Shown: positions 1 to 7,821 of the stretch, one piece after another | Position numbering within the stretch: position 1 is the stretch's first letter | Layout of the letters: each line of letters starts with the position of its first letter | DNA from: Clostridiales bacterium DTU032 | GTDB lineage: Bacteria; Bacillota; Clostridia; Saccharofermentanales; DTU023 | Direction of reading: 5' to 3' | Length of the DNA: 36,446 nucleotides | NCBI GenBank assembly: GCA_001512745.1 | Contig: LFSM01000032.1 | Coordinates: 3,004-39,449 of the forward strand | The notes under the pieces: generated by a model | Database searches by the model: none | The model's input: the letters and a program-made list of their open reading frames with translations, nothing else | Told to the model about the DNA's origin: nothing | Made by a program: the position numbers and the translations under genes

Positions 1-19
1 AGATGTGTATAAGAGACAG
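1..19. other. Sequencing adapter remnant (Nextera/Tn5 mosaic end)
   Basis: These 19 bases read AGATGTGTATAAGAGACAG, identical to the Tn5 transposase mosaic end used in Nextera libraries. It sits exactly at the contig edge and runs in frame into the following gene, which creates the false N-terminus MCIRDS. It is not biological sequence. Confidence 0.97.
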
Positions 20-20
20 C

Positions 21-425
21 AATAACTCTAGCGGCGGGATCTTCAACAATGCTGCCCAGGTCTGGAATCACACTTTTTACTGGAACTGTCTGGCGGCTGA
101 TGCCGGCGGAAAACCCGAAGGTGAATTAGCAAAAGCCATTGACGAAGCCTTCGGCTCCTTTGATGAATTTAAAGAAAAATTCTCTGCTACAGCTGCAGGA
201 ACCTTTGGTTCAGGCTGGGCCTGGCTGGTCAAGGACGCTGACGGAAAACTTGAAATTATCAGCACCAGCAATGCCGCTACACCGATGACAGATGGCAAAA
301 CAGCACTGTTGACCTGTGATGTCTGGGAACATGCCTACTATGTCGATTATCGCAATGCCCGTCCTCAGTACATAGAAAAATATTGGGATCTGGTCAACTG
401 GGACTTTGTCGCTGAAAATTACTAA
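21..425 (+). CDS. sodB: Superoxide dismutase, Fe-type, 5'-truncated by the contig edge
   Basis: This is the C-terminal two thirds of an iron/manganese superoxide dismutase, which converts superoxide to oxygen and hydrogen peroxide in the cytoplasm. Visible metal ligands are His in NHTFYW (69-71), Asp in DVWEH (318-320) and His of the same motif (330-332); the first His ligand lies in the missing N-terminus. Gln in NNAAQVWNH and the FGSGWAWLV block fit the iron-type branch better than the manganese type, and the tail ([19 protein letters not shown]) is close to E. coli SodB. The true start is absent: everything before base 20 is adapter. A strong terminator follows. An Fe-SOD suits an anaerobe that meets occasional oxygen. 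Metal specificity is inferred from motifs only. Confidence 0.95.
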   Translation, partial: NNSSGGIFNNAAQVWNHTFYWNCLAADAGGKPEGELAKAIDEAFGSFDEFKEKFSATAAGTFGSGWAWLVKDADGKLEIISTSNAATPMTDGKTALLTCDVWEHAYYVDYRNARPQYIEKYWDLVNWDFVAENY

Positions 426-455
426 GGCATTCTGATACCCGATAATTTATAACTT

Positions 456-495
456 CAAAGGGTGTTTCCGGATGGAAGCACCCTTTGTTTATATA
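456..495 (+). terminator. Rho-independent terminator of sodB
   Basis: A 14-bp stem (456-469 with 474-487, one G-U pair, GGAT loop) is followed by TTTATAT. It lies 31 bases after the superoxide dismutase stop codon and closes that transcript. Confidence 0.88.
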
Positions 496-506
496 TTCAT
501 AAAATA

Positions 507-537
507 TTGATAAATATTGCTGTGTTTGATGTAGAAT
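507..537 (+). promoter_or_regulatory. Possible sigma-A promoter for the zinc-ribbon gene
   Basis: TTGATA (507-512) and TAGAAT (532-537) each match consensus in five of six positions, but the 19-base spacer is longer than ideal. It lies in the AT-rich gap after the sodB terminator and upstream of the gene at 618. Tentative. Confidence 0.3.
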
Positions 538-617
538 TAAACAAATAACAAAAGAAAAAAAGCTATACTTCCCCGATAATATGATTATTTAATATGCCTC
601 AGAAAGGAGTCCTGCTA

Positions 618-1307
618 ATGTATTGCCAGAATTGCGGAAGACAGCTAGCAGAAAACAGCAGTTTTTGTCCCTCATGTGGCCGAGCACTTAAGCGAGAAAT
701 ATTGCAAGCTTCGCAGCCTGCACAGTATGGAGGGATGCGGGGATTTTCAACTCGTATTGCTGACCCTGCTTTTGCCCAATATGTTAAGAGCAGTAACCGC
801 TACTCAGCAATCTTCACTTTGATTCTCGCAGTTGTTGCTGTCGTTGGTTTCTACATCTATGGTGAAAAGAGCTCGGAAATGGACAACCCCGGAGCGCTCT
901 ATATCGGTCTGGGTATTGGCGGCATGTTTTTACTGATTGCACTCTTTCAGATTTTAGGCCGCAAACGCAGTAAAACCTGGGACGGAACGGTGGAAGACAA
1001 AAAGATCAAAAAGAAAACTAGCCAGCACAATTATGGTGATGGTGATGTTCGCACTGAGGATTATCTGGAATATTCAGTTATTATTCGCAGCGACGCAGGG
1101 AAGAAGCATGTGCTTACATGGACAAATACTGATGTGCTTTACAACTATTACAATGTCGGTGACCGTGTCCGCCACCACTCAGGCTTGAAGTCCTATGAGA
1201 AGTATGACAAAAGTGCGGACAAGTTTATACCCTGCAATGCCTGCGGGACTATATGTGACATAAGGGACGATCATTGCTTTCGCTGCAAATGCCCCCTGCT
1301 TAAGTAA
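618..1307 (+). CDS. Membrane protein with zinc ribbons at both ends
   Basis: Function unknown. The start is placed at ATG 618 because AAAGGAG (603-609) lies 8 bases upstream; the earlier in-frame ATG at 594 has no ribosome site and would put the zinc ribbon out of place. The 229-residue product opens with a CxxC-x11-CxxC zinc ribbon (CQNC...CPSC). Two hydrophobic segments follow (roughly residues 60-80 and 92-115), then a soluble, lysine-rich, beta-looking domain, and a second cysteine cluster at the C-terminus (CNAC...CFRCKC). The two-helix arrangement suggests both ends face the cytoplasm, although no topology was computed. The next two genes also encode small membrane proteins, one with a zinc ribbon, so the three may work together. 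The zinc ribbon is certain; the role is not. Confidence 0.8.
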   Translation: MYCQNCGRQLAENSSFCPSCGRALKREILQASQPAQYGGMRGFSTRIADPAFAQYVKSSNRYSAIFTLILAVVAVVGFYIYGEKSSEMDNPGALYIGLGIGGMFLLIALFQILGRKRSKTWDGTVEDKKIKKKTSQHNYGDGDVRTEDYLEYSVIIRSDAGKKHVLTWTNTDVLYNYYNVGDRVRHHSGLKSYEKYDKSADKFIPCNACGTICDIRDDHCFRCKCPLLK

Positions 1308-1427
1308 AGAGAAAAGACTGGGCAGAAACAGAAGTAGAAGGCGTCGCTAATTCTGCGACAAACGAGGAAGACAGCTTTTCCTAAATGGCAAAAGCATTTA
1401 TAAAAGTAGAAAAGGTGTGTGTTTAAT

Positions 1428-2228
1428 ATGAAAAAAGGAAAATTCGGTTTAAGCCCTGCCGCCATCGCGGTAATCGCCTTCATCTTTGTCTTGCTAAGAC
1501 AGCCGATTGCAGTGTTGCTGATATGCGGCTTTGCACTCTTAGCGGAAAAAGATGAGTGGCTGAACAGGCAGACCATACAGGCACTTCTTTTGATGATTGC
1601 CTATTATGTAGCAGACCTGATCCAGGGCTGGATTTTCGGCGGTCTGGCTACGTTCTTCGGATGGGTCAAGCTTTTCAAAGTAGCAAGTGTGATGGCTACG
1701 ATTAGCTCGATTGTCGGAACTATACTATACCTGGCCCTGGCTGTGTTCTCTGTCATTGCCATTATTAAGCTGCTTGGCGGCAAGGATGCGGGTCTTCCGC
1801 TGATCTCCCAAATTGCCAGTGGAGACTTTGTCATCAAAGAAAAACGGAGACCTGCGCCGGCCCCGGTTCAGCCGCAGTACGCAGCACCGGCACCGCCACA
1901 AGAGTCAGCCCCGGTTCAGCCGCAGTACGCAGCTCCGGCGCCGCCACAAGAACCGGCCCCGGTTCAGCAGCAGTATGCAGCACCGGCGCCGCCACAAGAA
2001 CCGGCCCCGGTTCAGCCGCAGTACGCAGCACCGGCGCCGCCACAAGAACCGGCCCCGGTTCAGCAGCAGTATGCAGCACCGGTACCGCCCCCTGCGCCAG
2101 TGGTTGAAGAAGCTCCAGCTCCGGTTCCGGCGGCCCCGGCCCCAAGCACAAGCTTTTGTGCTAACTGTGGCGCCCCTATGCACGAAGGAGCAGTATTCTG
2201 CGCTGAATGCGGTACAAAGGTCGGATAA
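1428..2228 (+). CDS. Membrane protein with Pro-rich tandem repeats and C-terminal zinc ribbon
   Basis: Function unknown. A GTG at 1419 would also be in frame, but it sits only 3 bases after the AAAGG sequence; ATG 1428 has workable spacing and gives a positively charged start (MKKGKFG). The N-terminal ~140 residues contain about four hydrophobic segments. Next come five copies of a 16-residue Pro/Ala/Gln unit (PAPVQPQYAAPAPPQE), a further Pro-rich stretch, and a terminal zinc ribbon (FCANCGAPMHEGAVFCAECG). The layout is a membrane anchor, a flexible proline spacer and a metal-binding head. Zinc ribbons of this kind also occur on membrane proteins with adaptor or sensing roles. The gap before it (1308-1427) shows no clear terminator, so it may be co-transcribed with the gene at 618. 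Confidence 0.8.
   Translation: MKKGKFGLSPAAIAVIAFIFVLLRQPIAVLLICGFALLAEKDEWLNRQTIQALLLMIAYYVADLIQGWIFGGLATFFGWVKLFKVASVMATISSIVGTILYLALAVFSVIAIIKLLGGKDAGLPLISQIASGDFVIKEKRRPAPAPVQPQYAAPAPPQESAPVQPQYAAPAPPQEPAPVQQQYAAPAPPQEPAPVQPQYAAPAPPQEPAPVQQQYAAPVPPPAPVVEEAPAPVPAAPAPSTSFCANCGAPMHEGAVFCAECGTKVG
1857..2096 (+). repeat. Five tandem copies of a 48-bp coding repeat
   Basis: Five 48-bp units encode PAPVQPQYAAPAPPQE or close variants. Units 1, 2 and 4 read VQPQY with a TAC codon; units 3 and 5 read VQQQY with TAT, which suggests expansion partly by a 96-bp double unit. Unit 5 diverges at its end (PVPPPA). The repeat is GC-rich and keeps several other frames open, which explains the overlapping long open frames on both strands. 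Confidence 0.93.
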
Positions 2229-2319
2229 ATATTTTGCTAAAAGCGAGCTGAGAAACTTTCTGTGAGCAGGGTAAACTGTACGGAAATATAGACTCCGGCA
2301 GCCTGGGAGGAGGTTGAAG

Positions 2320-2871
2320 ATGGAAAAGCTTGAGTGGCAGATTAGTGTACCAATATTCAGGAACACAGTAATATTGAAACAGCTGGGCCTGGCCATAGGG
2401 ATTCCCTTTGGCTTGGTCGTCCTTGTGATCGTGCTTGCATCTGGTAAGAGCGTCTATGCAATCTATGGACTGAGCCTTATTGCCCTGCTTTTCTTGTTGA
2501 CCTGGCTCCTGCTGATGGTAGTCTATCGGGGCAGATATGAGCTCGAGTTTATCATGGACGAAGGTGGTGTGACCTGCCGGACACAAACAAAGCAGGCCGG
2601 AAAAAACCGCATAATAAACGGCTTGACGATTGCGCTGGGATTGCTGTCCGGCAAAGCAACTACGGTTGGCAGTGGGATGCTGGCGCAATCCAAGCAGGAG
2701 GTTTTTCTCCCGTGGAAGCGGATCAGCAAAGTGAAGTACAAGAGAAATAATTACACGATACTTCTTCGTGCCGGCCCGACGGAACAGATTGCCTTGTTCT
2801 GCACAGCGGATAACTATCCACAGGTCGAACGCGAACTGATGCTGCGAAGAACAGATATGCTTGTTGAATAA
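2320..2871 (+). CDS. Small two-helix membrane protein of unknown function
   Basis: Not recognised. The start is ATG 2320, six bases after a strong GGGAGGAGG site (2305-2313); the in-frame TTG at 2314 is too close to that site. The 183-residue product has two adjacent hydrophobic segments (about residues 22-42 and 47-68), then a soluble C-terminal domain rich in beta-type residues (LEFIMDEGGVTCRT, VFLPWKRISKVKYKRNNYTILLR). The strand-rich domain with a VFLPWKRISKVK motif resembles the PH-like tail of YcxB-type membrane proteins, but this is a weak resemblance. It follows the Pro-rich zinc-ribbon gene by 91 bases on the same strand and probably belongs to the same small membrane-protein cluster. 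Confidence 0.7.
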   Translation: MEKLEWQISVPIFRNTVILKQLGLAIGIPFGLVVLVIVLASGKSVYAIYGLSLIALLFLLTWLLLMVVYRGRYELEFIMDEGGVTCRTQTKQAGKNRIINGLTIALGLLSGKATTVGSGMLAQSKQEVFLPWKRISKVKYKRNNYTILLRAGPTEQIALFCTADNYPQVERELMLRRTDMLVE

Positions 2872-2972
2872 TAACTCTTATGCTAATATTTAGACCTTAG
2901 CGAATCTGCAGTAAAACGTCGATTTCTAAGAAATACCAATGTTTCGGAAGAAACGAAAGAGGTCCAAGAAAA

Positions 2973-3251
2973 ATGGCAGACAAAACAATTACATGCAAAG
3001 ACTGTGGCGCTGATTTTGTGTTCACAGAGGCAGAGCAGGAATTCTACCGCGAAAAAGGCTTTGAAAACGAGCCGGTTCGCTGTCAGAGCTGCCGCCAGGC
3101 AAGAAAACGCGAAAGAGGGAGCAACCGTGGTCCCCGTACCATGTATCCCGCCGTATGTGCCGAATGTGGAAAAGACACAGAAGTACCATTCCAACCCAGC
3201 GATAACAGACCGGTATACTGCAGAGATTGCTACAGACCCAGTAATCGCTAA
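2973..3251 (+). CDS. Small zinc-binding protein with two CxxC pairs per half
   Basis: A 92-residue soluble protein with four CxxC pairs: CKDC and CQSC in the first half, CAEC and CRDC in the second. The first half (KTITCKDCGADFVFTEAEQEFYREKGFENEPVRCQSCR) is the common clostridial zinc-ribbon family; the second half is a related zinc domain. A basic, arginine-rich linker (RQARKRERGSNRGPR) could contact nucleic acid. ATG 2973 follows a purine-rich AAAGAGG site (2956-2962). A strong terminator ends the transcript 22 bases after the stop. These proteins are abundant in Clostridia but have no established function that I know of. Confidence 0.87.
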   Translation: MADKTITCKDCGADFVFTEAEQEFYREKGFENEPVRCQSCRQARKRERGSNRGPRTMYPAVCAECGKDTEVPFQPSDNRPVYCRDCYRPSNR

Positions 3252-3273
3252 GACTGATGTTTTACGTCTTAAG

Positions 3274-3306
3274 GAACCTTCGCCAGCCGGAGGTTCTTTT
3301 TTTGTT
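3274..3306 (+). terminator. Rho-independent terminator after the zinc-binding protein gene
   Basis: A nine-pair stem (GAACCTTCG 3274-3282 with CGGAGGTTC 3288-3296, one G-U pair, 5-base loop) is followed by seven T, a G and more T. This separates the zinc-ribbon cluster from gltX. Confidence 0.92.
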
Positions 3307-3344
3307 TTTAGAAAAAACACATTACACTTGCAGTAATTATTGGT

Positions 3345-3350
3345 TATGAT
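3345..3350 (+). promoter_or_regulatory. Possible -10 element for gltX
   Basis: TATGAT lies about 50 bases before the gltX start and just after the preceding terminator, where a promoter is needed. The -35 region is poor (ATTACA at 3321-3326 with an 18-base spacer). Confidence 0.35.
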
Positions 3351-3398
3351 ATTAAAGGAACAAAGACTGAGAGATTTTAAGATATACAGGAGGTAAGA

Positions 3399-5090
3399 AT
3401 GAGCAGAGAGCTTGCTGAGTTGATTTTTCCTAAAGTCACAAGAAGCACTTCAGAATACGAGAAGCTGTATCCGCTTCGCCTGGATGCGAAAGGAAAACAG
3501 CAATGCTGCGTGCGCTTTGCACCCAGTCCGACCGGTTTTCTACATGTAGGTGCTATTTATACGGCCTTAATCAATCGCCTGTTCGCGGATCATAATGACG
3601 GAGTTTTTCTTCTGCGTATCGAAGATACAGATCAGAAACGGTCCGTAGCCGGAGCAGTTGAAGAAATAATAAGCGCCTTTGACTTATTTAATATAAAAGT
3701 AGACGAGGGGGCCATTTCTTCAGATAGCTCAATGGGTGAATATGGTCCTTATTTTCAGTCGCAGCGCAAGGAAATCTATGAGGCCTTCGCCAAAGAACTT
3801 ATCAGCCGGGGTGACGCCTATCCCTGTTTCTGCAGCCCCGAAGATCTGGAAGAGCTGCGGCAAAGGCAAATGGAAGCGAAGAGTCCTGTTATGGGCTACG
3901 CAGAATCTGATGCCCGCTGCCGCAAACTGACAGGTGAAGAACAGATTGCCCGTATAAAAGCAGGGGACAATTATATTATTCGTCTGCGTTCACGTGGCAG
4001 TCATAAACAAACGCGGGTTTTCCTTGACGGCCTGCGTGGCGAGCTGGAGATGCCAGTCAACAATCAGGATATTGTCATCATCAAGGCCGACGGACTGCCG
4101 ACTTACCACTTTGCTCATTCAGTGGATGACCACCTCATGCGCACCTCACATGTAATTCGTGCTGATGAATGGGTTTCTTCTTTGCCCATACATGTTGAGC
4201 TTTTTGAAATTCAGGGCTTTGCTTTGCCTGAGTTCATTCATCTCAGTCCCATCCTGAAGCAGGATGGCAACTCCCGCCGCAAACTGAGCAAGCGGCTGGA
4301 TCCTGAGGCCAAAGCCAGCTATTACATTGAAGTCGGTTATCCTCTGCCGGCGGTAAAAGACTATCTGATGAATATCGCCAACTCGAATTTTGAGGATTGG
4401 CGGCGTGATAATCCTGACGCCGATATTGATGACTTTCCATTTGATATCTACAAGACAAGCGTATCAGGAGCCCTCTTTGATTTCGACAAACTGGGTAATA
4501 TTGCCAAAAAATATGTTGGCAGTATGAGTCAGGCGGAAATCATCGTTGCCTATAGCCAATGGCTGCAGGCCGATCTGGATACGGATGAGAATCGTGACAG
4601 CCGCCAGCTTATGCGCAGCTGGTTGCAGGAGTACAAAGAAGATTTCGAGCGCTCGATCGCGATCTGGCACGAGGGTCGCTTGGACGTCGCCAAGTGGGGT
4701 GATATCTACGAAAACTACCCCTATATTTATGACCCCTCTTTCAGTGAAAGGCAGCCACAATTACCCGGGGATTTTGTTGAACAAAAAGATGAAGTTATCG
4801 GCATTCTCAAAGCTTATTTGAAAAGCTACGATCACAGCGATGACAACAGCGCCTGGTTCAGCAAGGTGCGGGAGATTGCTGTAGAGTTCAATTACGCTGC
4901 GAAACCAAAGGATTATAAGAAAAACCCTGATCAATACAAGGGATCGATCGTCCATGTTTCATCTTATATCCGCTTTGCCATTAGCCATGAGCTGAACACT
5001 CCTGACCTGCACACCATGATTCAGTTTATCGGTGAGGAGGAAATGAGATTGCGGGTAGAAAAAATGATTTCAATTCTCAGCGATTTATAA
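3399..5090 (+). CDS. gltX: Glutamyl-tRNA synthetase, long clostridial form
   Basis: Class I aminoacyl-tRNA synthetase charging tRNA-Glu with glutamate (and tRNA-Gln too where GlnRS is absent, which cannot be judged here). The HIGH-type signature is PSPTGFLHVGA and the KMSKS-type signature is RRKLSKR. LRIEDTDQKR, the LPTYHFAHSVDDHLM block and HVIRADEW are the glutamate and ATP-site motifs. At 563 residues it is longer than the usual ~485. It carries an N-terminal extension before the signature and a C-terminal half (SNFEDWRR, SGALFDFDKL, YKKNPDQYKGS) typical of a GluRS group common in Clostridia. ATG 3399 has a near-perfect AGGAGGT site (3388-3394). It starts a unit with glsA, whose start lies 17 bases after this stop codon. 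Confidence 0.95.
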   Translation: MSRELAELIFPKVTRSTSEYEKLYPLRLDAKGKQQCCVRFAPSPTGFLHVGAIYTALINRLFADHNDGVFLLRIEDTDQKRSVAGAVEEIISAFDLFNIKVDEGAISSDSSMGEYGPYFQSQRKEIYEAFAKELISRGDAYPCFCSPEDLEELRQRQMEAKSPVMGYAESDARCRKLTGEEQIARIKAGDNYIIRLRSRGSHKQTRVFLDGLRGELEMPVNNQDIVIIKADGLPTYHFAHSVDDHLMRTSHVIRADEWVSSLPIHVELFEIQGFALPEFIHLSPILKQDGNSRRKLSKRLDPEAKASYYIEVGYPLPAVKDYLMNIANSNFEDWRRDNPDADIDDFPFDIYKTSVSGALFDFDKLGNIAKKYVGSMSQAEIIVAYSQWLQADLDTDENRDSRQLMRSWLQEYKEDFERSIAIWHEGRLDVAKWGDIYENYPYIYDPSFSERQPQLPGDFVEQKDEVIGILKAYLKSYDHSDDNSAWFSKVREIAVEFNYAAKPKDYKKNPDQYKGSIVHVSSYIRFAISHELNTPDLHTMIQFIGEEEMRLRVEKMISILSDL

Positions 5091-5107
5091 AAAGGGGGAA
5101 GATGACT

Positions 5108-6040
5108 ATGAGCAAAGAGGAGTTTCAGGCGCTGCTTGATCATAGTGTTGAAGAGGCCCGGGCAGTCCTTTCGCAGGGGAAGGTGGCAGATTACATTCCG
5201 GAGCTGAAAAAAGCGCCGGCTGACCAGCTCGGTATTGTGCTGACCGACCTTGAAGGCCACATCTATGCCAGCGGTGACAGCGACCAGCCTTTTACCATAC
5301 AGAGCATCGTCAAGGTCTTCGCCCTGCTCTACGCTCTGGAACATCTGGGTCCGGATAAAGTTTTTGAGAAAGTTGGCATGGAGCCTTCCGGAGCATCTTT
5401 TATGGAAATGACCACCTTGTCGGATTTTTCCAACAAGCCCAGCAACCCACTGATTAACGCCGGGGCGATCGTAATTTCTTCCATGATCTCTCAGGAAATA
5501 GACTTTGATCACTTTCTCGAATATATCAGCGGCCTTTGTGCCAGCGACGGCCTCAAAATAAATGAGGCCGTTTTCTTTTCAGAATTACATAACAGTGAAC
5601 GCAACCATGCTCTGGCCTGGGAATTAAAGCGCCTGCGATTGCTGACCAACGGCCTGGATGAATCCCTTCGCTTCTATACACGTGGCTGCGCGATAGAAAT
5701 GACAGCCAGAGAATTGTCGCGCTTTGCGGTGATTCTGGCCAACGGTGGTTATGATCCGCTTACCGGTGAGCAGAAGGTAGATGCTGAAATAGTTAAGATC
5801 ACATTGACCCTGCTTTTCACCTGCGGACTTTATAATGGTACCGGTGAATTTGCAGTTCGTATCGGCCTTCCGGCCAAGAGTGGTGTGGGTGGAGGGATAC
5901 TGGCAGCGGTACACCAGCGTTTCGGCATTGGAGCCTACGGTCCTTCCCTTGATATTTATGGCAACAGCATTGGCGCAATCAAGATGCTAAGTGAACTATC
6001 GGAAAAATTAGAATGGCATACTTTTGCCTGGAATGAATAA
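5108..6040 (+). CDS. glsA: Glutaminase
   Basis: Serine-dependent glutaminase (beta-lactamase-like fold) hydrolysing glutamine to glutamate and ammonia in the cytoplasm. The catalytic SxxK motif is in PFTIQSIVKVF. Further family motifs are SNKPSNPLINAGAI, the SERNHALAWELK-like block (here NSERNHALAWELKRL), FYTRGCAIEMTARELSRFA and PAKSGVGGGI. Length is about 310 residues, normal for the family. ATG 5108 is preferred to ATG 5102 because AAGGGGGA (5092-5099) then has proper spacing. It directly follows gltX and precedes pyrG, which has lost its own glutaminase nucleophile. Supplying ammonia to that enzyme is a reasonable inference, but the sequence alone cannot show it. Acid-resistance and nitrogen-supply roles are the usual alternatives. 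Confidence 0.95.
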   Translation: MSKEEFQALLDHSVEEARAVLSQGKVADYIPELKKAPADQLGIVLTDLEGHIYASGDSDQPFTIQSIVKVFALLYALEHLGPDKVFEKVGMEPSGASFMEMTTLSDFSNKPSNPLINAGAIVISSMISQEIDFDHFLEYISGLCASDGLKINEAVFFSELHNSERNHALAWELKRLRLLTNGLDESLRFYTRGCAIEMTARELSRFAVILANGGYDPLTGEQKVDAEIVKITLTLLFTCGLYNGTGEFAVRIGLPAKSGVGGGILAAVHQRFGIGAYGPSLDIYGNSIGAIKMLSELSEKLEWHTFAWNE

Positions 6041-6041
6041 A

Positions 6042-6070
6042 TTGACACCCGGCGTGGAGGTGAATACAAT
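6042..6070 (+). promoter_or_regulatory. Strong sigma-A promoter for pyrG-guaB
   Basis: A perfect -35 TTGACA (6042-6047), a 17-base spacer and TACAAT (6065-6070) begin one base after the glsA stop. Transcription would start near 6077 and leave a leader of about 100 bases before pyrG. pyrG-guaB can therefore be expressed independently of gltX-glsA, while read-through from glsA is also possible because no terminator is seen. Confidence 0.78.
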
Positions 6071-6179
6071 GACTGAAAGTTTATTAATTTGCTTAGAATA
6101 TATATAGCTGTCGGACATTGTTTTTTTAAATTTAAGCAGAAAGTAATTCAGATTTATTGTTGAGGAGAGGCAGAATTAA

Positions 6180-7820
6180 ATGAAGACAAAGTATATTTTT
6201 GTAACAGGTGGAGTTGTTTCAGGTCTGGGCAAAGGAATTACGGCTGCAGCATTGGGACGTTTGCTCAAAGCGAGGGGCTTGAATATCCGCAACCAGAAAC
6301 TGGACCCCTATATCAACGTTGATCCTTCATTAATGAGTCCGACCCAACACGGTGAAATATTTATAACTGAGGATGGTGCAGAAAATGATCTTGATATCGG
6401 TCATTACGAACGCTTTACCGATGTAAATCTGACTGCGGAAAGTGATATTACTTCCGGCCAGGTTTATCTTAATGTTATCAGCCGCGAACGCGCCGGCGAA
6501 TATGGCGGCGGCACTGTCCAGGTTGTTCCTCATGTTATTGATGAAATCAAAGATCATATCTATAAAGTTGGCGCAGTAGATGATGTTGACGTAGTCATCT
6601 CCGAAATCGGCGGCACCGTCGGTGACGTGGAAGGCCAGCCATTTTTGGAAGCTATCCGCCAGGTCTCCTATGATGTGGGACGTGAGAACTGCCTCTTTAT
6701 TCACGTAACGCTTTTACCATATTTGAAAAAACCCGGAGAGATCAAGACCAAACCCACCCAGCACAGTGTAAAAGAATTGCTCTCCTACGGTATACAGCCT
6801 GATATTCTGGTTTGTCGTACCGAGAAGGTGATGACAGCGGAGATCCGTAATAAGCTGGCACGTTTTTGCAATGTCCGCTTCGACTCTGTTATTCAGAATA
6901 TTGACTGTGCTTCTGTTTATGAGCTGCCTCTGGTTTTGGAAGAAGAAGGACTGGCTAATGTTGTCTGTGAACGCTTACAGATTGCACAGGGTGTTGAACC
7001 TGAGCTTGGTGACTGGATCCGTTTACTTGAAATGACCCGTACTAAGCGCCTGCCCATTAAAATAGCTTTGGTTGGAAAATACACAGAACTGCATGATGCC
7101 TACTACAGTGTTGTGGAGGCTATGGAGCATTCTGCTGTAGACATGGGACTGGAAGTGAAAATTAACTGGGTGGAGAGCCAGTTGCTCGAAGGAGTTTCTG
7201 ATGAAGAAGTTGCCCGCCATCTGGGCAGCCCTTCAGGTATTATTATTCCCGGAGGTTTCGGACCACGCGGAATGGAAGGTATGATCCGGGCTGCGCAATA
7301 CGCCAGGGAAGAAAAGATACCTTTCTTTGGCATCGGACTTGGTATGCAGATGGGCGTTGTGGAGATTGCACGCAATCTGGCAGGCCTGGCCAATGCACAT
7401 ACAGATGAGGCCGAAATACCCTGCCAGGATGTTTTCTTTTTCGACAATTTAACAGAGGAATATCGTGTAAAGATTAATGAGATTAATTTTGGCGACTTAC
7501 CCATAGTAAGCGGAGCACGTGAATTTGATATTGAAGAGGGAAGTTTGCTGCATGCCGTCTACGGCAGTTACCGGGCTTCTGAAAGACACCACCATCGCCG
7601 GGAGTTCAATCCTGCCTACATGACTCCTCTGGCTTCAACCGGCCTGAGGATGAGTGGTATTAACAGTGAATCGGGGAGAGTTGCGGCAGTAGAATTGCCG
7701 GATCATCCCTTCTATGTCGGCACGATCTTCCATCCGGAATTTAAGTCAAGACCGACAAGACCGCACAGATTATTTCATGCATTTCTGGAAAGTGCGCTGA
7801 AGCACAGTAAAGGAGAATAA
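6180..7820 (+). CDS. pyrG: CTP synthase with a degenerate glutaminase domain (nucleophile Cys replaced by Gly)
   Basis: Makes CTP from UTP, ATP and a nitrogen donor. The synthetase domain (residues 1 to ~275) is intact: [15 protein letters not shown]-loop with Lys18, [32 protein letters not shown]. The C-terminal class I amidotransferase domain keeps the oxyanion region ([15 protein letters not shown]) and the His/Glu pair (FHPEFKSRP), but the expected GICLGMQ reads GIGLGMQ: codon GGA at 7335-7337, residue 386, equivalent to Cys379 of E. coli. The usual GG-T-MRLG segment is also not recognisable ([16 protein letters not shown] in its place). Without the Cys, glutamine hydrolysis should be lost while ammonia-dependent synthesis remains, as is known for Cys mutants of E. 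coli PyrG. GAGGAGAGG (6162-6170) is the ribosome site. guaB follows after one base. Confidence 0.95.
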   Translation: MKTKYIFVTGGVVSGLGKGITAAALGRLLKARGLNIRNQKLDPYINVDPSLMSPTQHGEIFITEDGAENDLDIGHYERFTDVNLTAESDITSGQVYLNVISRERAGEYGGGTVQVVPHVIDEIKDHIYKVGAVDDVDVVISEIGGTVGDVEGQPFLEAIRQVSYDVGRENCLFIHVTLLPYLKKPGEIKTKPTQHSVKELLSYGIQPDILVCRTEKVMTAEIRNKLARFCNVRFDSVIQNIDCASVYELPLVLEEEGLANVVCERLQIAQGVEPELGDWIRLLEMTRTKRLPIKIALVGKYTELHDAYYSVVEAMEHSAVDMGLEVKINWVESQLLEGVSDEEVARHLGSPSGIIIPGGFGPRGMEGMIRAAQYAREEKIPFFGIGLGMQMGVVEIARNLAGLANAHTDEAEIPCQDVFFFDNLTEEYRVKINEINFGDLPIVSGAREFDIEEGSLLHAVYGSYRASERHHHRREFNPAYMTPLASTGLRMSGINSESGRVAAVELPDHPFYVGTIFHPEFKSRPTRPHRLFHAFLESALKHSKGE

Positions 7821-7821
7821 G

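Noticed and set aside
594-617. Upstream start for the first zinc-ribbon gene
   Set aside because: No ribosome site, and it would lie over the AAAGGAG site of ATG 618.
1813-2396. Long overlapping open frames on both strands across the Pro-rich gene
   Set aside because: They arise because the GC-rich 48-bp repeat lacks stop codons in several frames; the forward frame with TM segments and zinc ribbon explains the region.
3399-5090. GluRS as a novel synthetase because of its 563 residues and HVGA signature
   Set aside because: The extra length and C-terminal motifs fit a GluRS group I recognise from other Clostridia, so it is unusual against E. coli but not new.
6069-6107. 12-codon leader ORF (MTESLLICLEYI) before pyrG with a good GGAGGTG site
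   Set aside because: Its start codon overlaps the -10 of the pyrG promoter, so its ribosome site lies upstream of the expected transcript start. It could only be translated from glsA read-through, and no attenuator-type structure was seen.
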